A DNA stretch of 35,919 nt from the IMG/VR virus record IMGVR_UViG_3300033148_003177, positions 1-35,919 of that record; one strand, 5' to 3'. This DNA is from a virus. Shown in pieces: positions 15,001 through 21,077 of this stretch. Within the stretch, counting starts at the first letter, position 1; every line of letters starts with the position of its first letter. A program made the translations under genes and the position numbers. The notes below the pieces were generated by a model. It was not told where the DNA came from and ran no database searches. It was given only the letters and a program-made list of their open reading frames with translations.

Positions 15001-16646
15001 CCTTCTGTAATAACACCTCCGGTCATAATTCCAGGGCTATCAGCGTAAGCATTATCTCTACCTAATTCACTTAAAGCTGTTTCAATTTCTGTTCCTACAA
15101 AATAATCTGTTGTATCGGTAATAGGAATATCTAATGCTGAAACTTGGTTAGCTCCTGTTCCCCAATCAATAAAAGTATCATTTATGCTATCTGTTTTAAT
15201 ATCTGCTGTTATATCATAAGTAGAAAGAGTAAAATCAATTCTATCACTATCAGAAATTGTTGTGCTTTCAGTAACTTTATTATTAAATAAGTTCCAATCT
15301 GTAGAGTTTAAATAACCATCTGTACTTGTATCTGCTTGAGTAATTGAAGCTGTGTTACTACTAAAAGCTAAAGGAGATGTCCAAGAAGTAACTCTAGTTA
15401 AACCTACTTCTGCTAAAACACTTTCTAGTTCTGTTCCTGTAAAATAACCAGCACTATCATAAATCTTAATACCTTCTGCATTAAAATTAACAGACTTATC
15501 AAAAAGCATTACTCCTAACCATAACTCCTCTCCAGCAGTATAAGTTCCGGGGTCGGTATTAATATCGCGAACAAGACCAAAAGTAGTAATATAACCAGTT
15601 GCATTATCGGCTATATCGTGAGTCGCTATACCTATTGTCGTGTGAGAAGTATTGTAAGTATCTGCTTTAGCCAATGAAATTACAGGTCTATTTCCTATGG
15701 CCGTACTAACATAAACAACTTGACCATTATTTATTTGACTTTCTGTTTTATTAGTAGCTCTAATATGTTGCTCTTGACCAACCTGTAAAACAACATCGCC
15801 GTTTTCAGTTCCTACGTTCAAAGTTTTATCATCTTCACTCCACCAAATACGACCTTCTTGAGTTGCTACCGTAGATGTCGTATTAAAATCAAAATAATCT
15901 ACATTAATAATTTCGTTATTATTTAAATCTAATCTATCAGTTAAATTTAATCCTGTAAATTCGGGAGTACTACTCGTACTAATACCTTGAATAGTGTCTA
16001 ATTCTGTACTTGTTATTTTTAAATTATTAACATTAAAATCAATACTTGCTGTTTGAGATGAATATTGTAATCCGTCTCCCCAAGTATCTACTCTCTTAGA
16101 ATAAGAATCGTCCCAATTAGTATTTGTTAATCCTGAAAGAAGACCTGTATCACTTATTATTCCTAAACTATTTTGGATTAATTTACCTGTAGTTTCGTCA
16201 AACCTGACAATAGCATTATCTGTTGAAGTAGCCGAACCTACTACATCTCCTGCTCCAGAAGGACTATCCCATATAGGTGCTACCGATACTCCACTCGATT
16301 TTAAATATGTTCCGTCGGCTCCTAAAGCTAATTCGGTTACATCTCCACTAGCATCTGAGTAAAATAATCTCCAAGCGGTTTGGTCTACGAACTCTGTTAA
16401 ATTAGTATATCCGGCTCCCGCAGTCCCACAAGAAAATAATCCGTCTGAATCTGTTTTAAGACTATCACAACTACTTAAAGAGCCTATTTTAAAATCCCAA
16501 GTATTATTAATTAAACCAATAACATCGGCTCGTCTTGTAAAAAAGTTTAAAGGAATAATATTAGCAAAGACCTGTAATGGTATTAAGGCTATTACTAATC
16601 CTATAAATATCTTCGTTATAAAATTTTTTATTTTTAATATCTCCAT
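12072..16646 (-). CDS. Giant fibre-like protein with signal peptide
   Basis: At 1524 residues this is the largest protein in the window. It has an N-terminal signal peptide (hydrophobic core IFIGLVIALIPL, type I site VFA|N after residue 28). The body is Thr/Ser/Asp-rich and looks like a beta-structured fibre. A shaft pattern (NAIVRFDETTGKLIQNS, FTGLNLTDRLDLNNNEIINV) and three copies of a GYLxxTDWxxFNxK motif are visible. A longer ESTTISDxxxIxxTLxTYDI segment follows two of the copies. Cysteines occur in local pairs (SSCDSLKTDSDGLFSCG; YCTWNATASAIQCE) with six more in the last ~110 residues. This would fit disulfide bonding in an oxidising compartment. It overlaps the repeat protein gene by 13 bases. 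It may be a head/neck fibre or an exported surface protein. Confidence 0.75.
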   Translation of the reverse strand: MEILKIKNFITKIFIGLVIALIPLQVFANIIPLNFFTRRADVIGLINNTWDFKIGSLSSCDSLKTDSDGLFSCGTAGAGYTNLTEFVDQTAWRLFYSDASGDVTELALGADGTYLKSSGVSVAPIWDSPSGAGDVVGSATSTDNAIVRFDETTGKLIQNSLGIISDTGLLSGLTNTNWDDSYSKRVDTWGDGLQYSSQTASIDFNVNNLKITSTELDTIQGISTSSTPEFTGLNLTDRLDLNNNEIINVDYFDFNTTSTVATQEGRIWWSEDDKTLNVGTENGDVVLQVGQEQHIRATNKTESQINNGQVVYVSTAIGNRPVISLAKADTYNTSHTTIGIATHDIADNATGYITTFGLVRDINTDPGTYTAGEELWLGVMLFDKSVNFNAEGIKIYDSAGYFTGTELESVLAEVGLTRVTSWTSPLAFSSNTASITQADTSTDGYLNSTDWNLFNNKVTESTTISDSDRIDFTLSTYDITADIKTDSINDTFIDWGTGANQVSALDIPITDTTDYFVGTEIETALSELGRDNAYADSPGIMTGGVITEGTNAGTFKVAALTALFRTTDSVTAPLKYAILTEQDNQTITATSISLNYNSGSPTITLSETNPYALAKTNIPIGKVMKDTFGNVHYISGGYDFQDGVQKLHTRAVTLRNLELSSGSTIAYSGTNNFTMTSGIVFGGINMFIPNSYDSATTTFIPVYQDSGSGWTEGTPLNVIDYEHYDDGDGTLGTVGVAKYGTHWVYKHIDDEDVYVVYGRGSYSLAEAEEEGEPTRPDQLTEFGVLIGKIVAPQAGGSFTTIQMVTDKYFSGTAVADHNELGTLQGGIADEYYHLTSAQHTIATQPADTTNSGYLSTTDWDTFNDKITESTTISDTNSINLTLTTYDITADVLTQNSTTIDLSIDASGLKADLDTTLKSNYDSAYTHIGESGASHTYIDQSVISGATPIFGIDNFTDGGGLVLITGTQETNFETAYTNRITSATSPLDITANVVSISQADTDTSGYLSDTDWDTFNNKASSDTFAGFEVDGVSQTAIAPIFDFDGTTFSIVEDPADNFDININKGNLTEATSTVLTITGGSSAILSNTTIEVDTDLSNYNNSTSAFITTSALTNYMQDEDINTFSELQSWVTDATLTKTATTTDTKYCTWNATASAIQCEAEGGAGATQLSDLSDVGVTTPTDKNALMADGDSWESRALVEADISDLGTYLTDITGESLFDLSDVAVDPNADRFLMWDDDPGTNVWHQLVEADISDFGTYALIDQTFYIGTTAVDINRTSATLNLAGIGTLGVGSITSSGTLILGANDITMTGSLADTTNRVLKGWFTDLEVTNDITIGGTALASVYAPIDSPTFTTAVTVPANSISASELDEGDDFIFTSSLAIPQGDPTIDSAGEIGIDTTSDQFLYYGASERVLTYETEKCFTVASTTADVYDDIPLWSPKHAITVTDIYCRAEGGTSYAVTCGDGTNYFEEIVCGTAGTADDGSITNASFTANERFECDFGTNTGEVNFVNYCITYTIDAD
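13595..15345 (-). repeat. Three GYL-TDW-FNxK repeats inside the giant fibre gene
   Basis: Three in-frame copies lie near 15275-15345, 14050-14115 and 13595-13660. They encode DGYLNSTDWNLFNNK, SGYLSTTDWDTFNDK and SGYLSDTDWDTFNNK. The first two are each followed by ESTTISD and a TLxTYDITAD strand. The motif is a recurring element of long trimeric phage fibres as far as I know the family. DNA identity between copies is partial, pointing to old duplication rather than recent expansion. Confidence 0.7.
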
Positions 16647-17599
16647 AATTCTATTTCTACTTTTTGAGCATCTACACCTGGTGCTCTTAAATAAATTTTT
16701 AATTCATATAAATAAACTCCAACTAATTCCTTGCCTGCCGACCCAGCTGGAATAGTTATATATCTTGTGCCTGTTTCTTTTTCCGCATAAGCTAATCTTA
16801 AATCGTAACCATAATCTCTTAATTTAATTAATGCTTTTCCTGTTCCGTGAGGAATTGTAAAGCTATATTCGGTATCTTTATCATCTAAATCAACTATATG
16901 TATTTCTGGAGTTTTAGGTTTTTTACTAGCATTTCCTATTGCTGTAGCCATTTCGGACAAAGCATTATACCAAGCCTTACCATCTGTTAATCTAACATTT
17001 ATGAAAAAGTCTGGATTCTTTGCAAAAAACTTTACTATTTCTTCTACATCGAACCTATTCTTTTCTATTTTTGAAACTATATTATCAATTAATTCCTCGG
17101 GTAATTTTGAAATTTCTATCTTTCTTATTGCTTCAGGAAAGTTTTTAACAATAATTTCTTTTAATGGTTCAGGAAAATTTAAATCTAAAACTGCCTTTTC
17201 TAACCTTATTAACTTATTAATAATCTCTTTATCATCTATTTCTTGTAAATTACTTACCTCTACCCTTCCTTCAACTTTCTGTTTTTCTGGAAGATTATTA
17301 ATTTTAACACTTCCCATAATTTTTTGAATTTCAGGAAAATTCTTAACAATCAAAGAACCTATTATCTTTTGAATTTCGGGGAAGTTATTAATTTTCATAG
17401 AACCCTCTACCTTTTGAGTCTCTGGAAGATTTTTAACTTTAACAGTTCCCTCTATCTTATTAAGGTGTGGTGGTGTAAATAGTTTTTCAATAAAATCCTG
17501 AACCGTCATTTTCTTTAACAGATTCCTTGAAGTACTAATTTTCTTAGATTCCTCTCCTAGTATTTTTAATTCGTTTTTAAATGGTTTTTCGTTTTTCAT
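16634..17599 (-). CDS. Repeat-containing structural protein downstream of capsid
   Basis: The protein has 321 residues and no signal peptide. Residues 1-47 are a basic helical start. Residues 48-122 are five tandem 15-residue repeats of the form K(V/I)xGxxKVxNxPExQ, for instance KVEGSMKINNFPEIQ and KIMGSVKINNLPEKQ. Related strand-turn repeats occur in phage fibres and tail proteins. A helical stretch follows, and the C-terminal ~90 residues form a beta domain (YSFTIPHGTGKALIKL, RYITIPAGSAGKELVG, VEIELWRY) typical of virion proteins. Located right after the major capsid gene, it may be a head decoration, head fibre or the base for the giant fibre encoded next. The start has no Shine-Dalgarno sequence and is preceded by paired inverted repeats. 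Confidence 0.68.
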   Translation of the reverse strand: MKNEKPFKNELKILGEESKKISTSRNLLKKMTVQDFIEKLFTPPHLNKIEGTVKVKNLPETQKVEGSMKINNFPEIQKIIGSLIVKNFPEIQKIMGSVKINNLPEKQKVEGRVEVSNLQEIDDKEIINKLIRLEKAVLDLNFPEPLKEIIVKNFPEAIRKIEISKLPEELIDNIVSKIEKNRFDVEEIVKFFAKNPDFFINVRLTDGKAWYNALSEMATAIGNASKKPKTPEIHIVDLDDKDTEYSFTIPHGTGKALIKLRDYGYDLRLAYAEKETGTRYITIPAGSAGKELVGVYLYELKIYLRAPGVDAQKVEIELWRY

Positions 17600-17619
17600 A
17601 ATTTTTACTATAATTGACT

Positions 17620-17663
17620 TTCAAACTACATTGAGGAAATTAGTTTGAACAAAATCCTCAATG
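17620..17663 (-). promoter_or_regulatory. Two interleaved inverted repeats after the capsid gene
   Basis: Between the capsid stop and the next start lie two perfect 9-bp inverted repeats with interleaved arms. Repeat 1 is TTCAAACTA / TAGTTTGAA (17620-17628 with 17641-17649). Repeat 2 is CATTGAGGA / TCCTCAATG (17629-17637 with 17655-17663). The order of arms is 1-2-1-2, so the two hairpins exclude each other in RNA, apart from a strained pseudoknot with no connecting bases on one side. No U-tract follows. A bistable mRNA element, a 3' stability hairpin for capsid mRNA or a protein-binding site are possible. Confidence 0.55.
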
Positions 17664-17680
17664 AGCCAATTTGGATTAGA

Positions 17681-18694
17681 CTATACGGCTAATCCGCCTA
17701 TCTTATACCAGTATGGCTCTGCTATACGTTTCAAAACTGTCGCTTCTGCAATAAATGCTGTCTTAGCAAATGCAGTGTTAGGAACATCTAACTTAATCAG
17801 TGGAATCAAATCTTCCATCTCAACGTGATTCTCTCCCGCAGGAGATTTCATTGCACCTAGAACTGCCCAACTACCCATATATCTAGAAGTAACAATCTTA
17901 ATTGTCTGTCCTGTTACTGGAGAAACAATTTCAGTCACTCTTAGATTTGCCCTTGCGGCACCTTGGTCACTTACGACAATCCTATTAATTGAACCACTAG
18001 CTTGTAACTCGTCAGACAAAGCTCTTGTCTGTCTTGCTCCAATAAATAAATGGTCACAAACACCTCCAGCTTCAAATACAGTCTGGTCGTAAACACCTAT
18101 ACCAGATGCAGTCAAAAGAGATGCTGAACCACTATTTGTAGTAATTTGTTTTAATAAACCGTCAAAAGCGTTGGAATCAGCGGCACTATCACCATTGATG
18201 ATTAAGTATTCCTCACCCAACATCGTTTCTAGAGTTTTAATCCTAATTAACTGTTCTTCTGCAGGCACATGGTTTTTAGATGCGGCAATCTGTAATAAAC
18301 CAACTGAAACTTTTCTACCTAACAACTTATAAGCGGCAGTTGCTACGCTGTAGGTTTGAGTTGTTTCATTAGGAGTTCCGGCATCTGCAAATGTGATAAC
18401 TGAACCACTACCAGTTGCACTTGGGTCCAATTTAGAAGTTAATTTCTTCCAAGCCGTAGCTTGTCCACTTCCAGCTTTTCTGGGCATAATGCTTCGAATA
18501 GGTGTAGCAGTAGGAATTATTAACTTAATAATTGGGTCAAGGTTTTCTGCGACGAAGATAGAACGGCTTGAAGGACTAAATGAATATGTTCCAGTTGTAA
18601 CAGCCGCTTTTTGCAAAGCTTGTGCTAATAACTCTAACGTATTCTCTTCGCCCAACATACCTTTTAACAAGTTCATATCAATGTTCTTATTCAT
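17681..18694 (-). CDS. Major capsid protein, HK97 fold
   Basis: This 337-residue protein directly follows the protease/scaffold gene. It begins with a helical N-arm (MNLLKGMLGEENTLELLAQA), then a typical capsid sequence: PIIKLIIPTATPIRSIMPRK (the start of the E-loop/P-domain), a long helix with LETMLGEEYLIINGDSA, and AFDGLLKQITTNSG. The A-domain has a VTSRYMGSWAVLGAM stretch and the end LIPLIKLDVPNTAFAKTAFI is typical of the last strands. The pattern GxxYLIINGD with FDGLL is common in HK97-fold major capsid proteins. The ATG follows a 48-bp gap that carries the AAAGTCGA motif 26 nt upstream and no Shine-Dalgarno sequence, which is odd for what should be the most abundant protein. Confidence 0.88.
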   Translation of the reverse strand: MNKNIDMNLLKGMLGEENTLELLAQALQKAAVTTGTYSFSPSSRSIFVAENLDPIIKLIIPTATPIRSIMPRKAGSGQATAWKKLTSKLDPSATGSGSVITFADAGTPNETTQTYSVATAAYKLLGRKVSVGLLQIAASKNHVPAEEQLIRIKTLETMLGEEYLIINGDSAADSNAFDGLLKQITTNSGSASLLTASGIGVYDQTVFEAGGVCDHLFIGARQTRALSDELQASGSINRIVVSDQGAARANLRVTEIVSPVTGQTIKIVTSRYMGSWAVLGAMKSPAGENHVEMEDLIPLIKLDVPNTAFAKTAFIAEATVLKRIAEPYWYKIGGLAV

Positions 18695-18720
18695 CGTATA
18701 TTAAGGAAATACTAATAATC

Positions 18721-18728
18721 TCGACTTT
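18721..18728 (-). promoter_or_regulatory. AAAGTCGA motif upstream of major capsid gene
   Basis: The motif lies 26 nt before the capsid ATG in a 48-bp gap with no Shine-Dalgarno sequence. GATTATTAGTATTTCC follows, nearly the same as downstream of the gpG site. Confidence 0.45.
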
Positions 18729-18742
18729 GTATAACGTTTAAC

Positions 18743-20227
18743 TTATATGGATGCTCTTAACTCTTGCTTTTTTAGACTGAACTTTACAGCCAAATCAGCT
18801 AATTGTTTTTTCAACTCCGCCTCTCTTTCAGGATTTGCTCCTGGGCTAAGAGCCAAAGCTTTTTGATAGACCTCATCTATCTCCTTCTGTATCTCCATTA
18901 CTTCTTTTCTAAGGGTAGTAATATCTTTAGGTTCGTTATCACCTTTACCACCCTCTTTGCCTTTTTCTACGGCAAAACTTTTCTTGGGTCTTTCACTAAC
19001 CGGTTGCTCGCCAAACTTCTTAATTTGCTCTTCTAAAGAAGTTACTGTTTCTTCTAACTTCTCTACTTTAGCAGAGTTTGCCTTAGTCAACTGTTCAGTC
19101 ATTTCCCCAAACTTTTTAGTTAATATAGCCTCTATATCAAAGGCTCCCTTTTTCGTATCTTTCTTAGCTTCTAATGAGATTGCTCCCATAACACTATCTA
19201 ATGCTTTATTTATGAGCTTAATTACTGCTGGAGCTCTTTTGTTGTTTTCAAAAGCACTCACTAACCATTTAAGATTTCCCGCAACATCACTTAAAGCTAC
19301 GACTTCATGAACATCTTTCTTTATATTACTAGGCTTTATTACTTTTTCTTCTTCTTTGATTTCTTCCTTAACTTCTTCTTTTACTTCTTCCTCCTCATCA
19401 TCCTCTTCCTCTTCCTCTTCGTCTTCATCATCATCTTCTTCAGTTTCTTCCTCTTCCTCTTCGTCATCGTCATCGTCGTCTTCCTCTTCATCATCTTTTT
19501 CTATTCCATCTGCCGATTCTTTATTTTCAACCGTCTCGGTTCCTTCTTCTTGTGCTCCAGATTCTTGATTCTCAACAGTATCCTTCTTTTCTTCTTCTTT
19601 TACTTCTTCGGTTCCTTCCTCCTTCACTTCTTCTTCCTTAACCTCCTTTTCTTCTTTAACTTCCTCAGTTTCTTCTTCTTTAATTTCTTTCTCTTCCTTT
19701 ACCTCTTCTACTGGTTTCTTTTTTCTCCTACGTACTTTTTCTACTTCTTTTTTCATAATATTATCAAATATTTTTACTATTAATTCGACCTTTTGTTTTG
19801 AATCATCTCTTTTAACCATTTCAAATACTGCTTCTGGATTTGCTGGTCTATCAACGATACTAATCTCGAATAACTCTATTGCCTTAATAACATTACCTAC
19901 CTTTTCTAAGACTCTACCACCAATGGAAAACCCTTTATAAACTTTTTCTTTAACCTTTTCCCAGGCATCTTTATCTACAATCTTAGCTCCAATCCAAGTT
20001 CCGTGCTTATCATGCATAAATTCTTTCGTCACTCCTACTGCTGACGGTTGATGCATTTCTCTAATATTGGCAAACTTCATATAATCTGCCCAAGCTTTTT
20101 TAATTGCTTTTCTCTTAACAACCTCTCCTTGGCTATCCTCAACCTCTGTTGAAATATAACCATAAACCATCTTTTTGTCCTTATCTACCTTTTCAAAAGG
20201 TATAAAAATTTTTGATTCGTTTTTCAT
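18743..20227 (-). CDS. XkdF-like prohead protease fused to acidic scaffold-like region
   Basis: The protein has 494 residues. Residues ~1-145 match the XkdF-like/HK97-type prohead protease: MVYGYISTEVEDSQGEVV, a probable catalytic His59 in NIREMHQPSAVG, GTWIGAKIVDKDAWEKV, the nucleophile candidate Ser101 in YKGFSIGG, and ELFEISIVDRPANPEA. Residues ~172-296 are an extreme Glu/Asp/Lys run with a long Asp/Glu core, preceded by a basic patch (RRRKKK). The C-terminal ~190 residues are helical with coiled-coil character (KLEETVTSLEEQIKKFG), as in scaffolding proteins. So protease and scaffold are probably one polypeptide that organises the capsid and is later removed. The ATG has a GGGGGA about 12 nt upstream, one of the few Shine-Dalgarno-like sites. 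Confidence 0.85.
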   Translation of the reverse strand: MKNESKIFIPFEKVDKDKKMVYGYISTEVEDSQGEVVKRKAIKKAWADYMKFANIREMHQPSAVGVTKEFMHDKHGTWIGAKIVDKDAWEKVKEKVYKGFSIGGRVLEKVGNVIKAIELFEISIVDRPANPEAVFEMVKRDDSKQKVELIVKIFDNIMKKEVEKVRRRKKKPVEEVKEEKEIKEEETEEVKEEKEVKEEEVKEEGTEEVKEEEKKDTVENQESGAQEEGTETVENKESADGIEKDDEEEDDDDDDEEEEEETEEDDDEDEEEEEEDDEEEEVKEEVKEEIKEEEKVIKPSNIKKDVHEVVALSDVAGNLKWLVSAFENNKRAPAVIKLINKALDSVMGAISLEAKKDTKKGAFDIEAILTKKFGEMTEQLTKANSAKVEKLEETVTSLEEQIKKFGEQPVSERPKKSFAVEKGKEGGKGDNEPKDITTLRKEVMEIQKEIDEVYQKALALSPGANPEREAELKKQLADLAVKFSLKKQELRASI

Positions 20228-20234
20228 AATTTTA

Positions 20235-21077
20235 TTATTCCCCCGTCCATCCGACTTTACTATGGACTATTAATGGGGTTGAATATTCTAATAAACATCT
20301 ACAATTTGGGTGTTCTGGTGGTCTTGAATGACCTGACGAGAACACTGCGTCTATTCCTACTAATCCTTCGTCTTCATTTGCACTACACGCTTCAGATACT
20401 CTATCATCTCCTGCTGTTGCCCACTTCTTACCACTTGCATTATTATTAATTGCTGTTCGAAGCTCTGTTCTATTAACAATCTCTGCCATTTCTGTTTTAA
20501 CTATTCTTTCTGTTCTATATTTATAAGTATCCGAAATCTTTTCTCTAATTTGATTTGCTATCTCATTATCTGTTAATTTATTCTTTTTCCCTTCTATAAT
20601 TCTATTTCCCAACCATTCTTTTGTAGTATTGTCCACAGTATCTATTAATAAATCAACCCTATCTCCTAAATCTTGAATTATGTCTTTATTCGTTAAATTA
20701 AAATCTAATGTTATTCCTGCTTTATCAAGAAATGATTGTCCTCCTCTATTAGCAAACCAGACATAATATTCTACCAAAATAACTGCCGACAAAAAAGTAG
20801 ATATGGGTTCTAGATTTTCCTCAATAACCTCTCTAATCTCTTCTTCGTCTTTTTCTGTCCATATAGGTTCGTCTTGTTTTCCAATTCTATCCTTTATTTG
20901 TTTTAAAAAATCGGTTCTTAATAATTGCGATGTTTGTGTTAGGAACGAACTATAAATCTCATTTTCAAATTCTTTAAATTTTTTACTTCTCTCGATACTT
21001 GCTAAAACTGAATTTATTTTATTCTTTTTAAAGAATTCGTCTATAACCTTTTGTAATTCTAGTAATTTCGATTTCAT
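20235..21077 (-). CDS. Minor head protein, Mu gpF-like
   Basis: This 280-residue protein carries the MuF-like C-terminal domain. RTERIVKTEMAEIVNRTELR is followed by KKWATAGDDRVSEACSANED and then HSRPPEHPNCRCLLEY, with its conserved His-Pro-Asn-Cys-Arg-Cys at about residues 256-261. The N-terminal ~150 residues are helical. Gene order (portal, MuF, protease, capsid) is the classical one. Family members are minor capsid components needed for head assembly and perhaps injected with DNA. The last bases of the gene contain the motif AAAGTCGG 23 nt upstream of the protease start. It overlaps the portal gene by 4 bases. Confidence 0.92.
   Translation of the reverse strand: MKSKLLELQKVIDEFFKKNKINSVLASIERSKKFKEFENEIYSSFLTQTSQLLRTDFLKQIKDRIGKQDEPIWTEKDEEEIREVIEENLEPISTFLSAVILVEYYVWFANRGGQSFLDKAGITLDFNLTNKDIIQDLGDRVDLLIDTVDNTTKEWLGNRIIEGKKNKLTDNEIANQIREKISDTYKYRTERIVKTEMAEIVNRTELRTAINNNASGKKWATAGDDRVSEACSANEDEGLVGIDAVFSSGHSRPPEHPNCRCLLEYSTPLIVHSKVGWTGE
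20251..20258 (-). promoter_or_regulatory. AAAGTCGG motif upstream of protease gene
   Basis: This variant of the motif lies 23 nt before the protease ATG, within the end of the MuF gene. Unlike the others it is followed by a GGGGGA that could serve as Shine-Dalgarno sequence, so chance occurrence is more likely here. Confidence 0.3.

Noticed and set aside
12072-16646. Diversity-generating retroelement target in the large fibre
   Set aside because: No reverse transcriptase, template repeat or C-type-lectin end was seen in the window.
19307-19783. Plus-strand ORFs of 158 and 70 codons, Phe- or Ser-rich
   Set aside because: They are mirror frames of the Glu/Asp-rich protease-scaffold tract; composition is low complexity and no start context or neighbour supports them.
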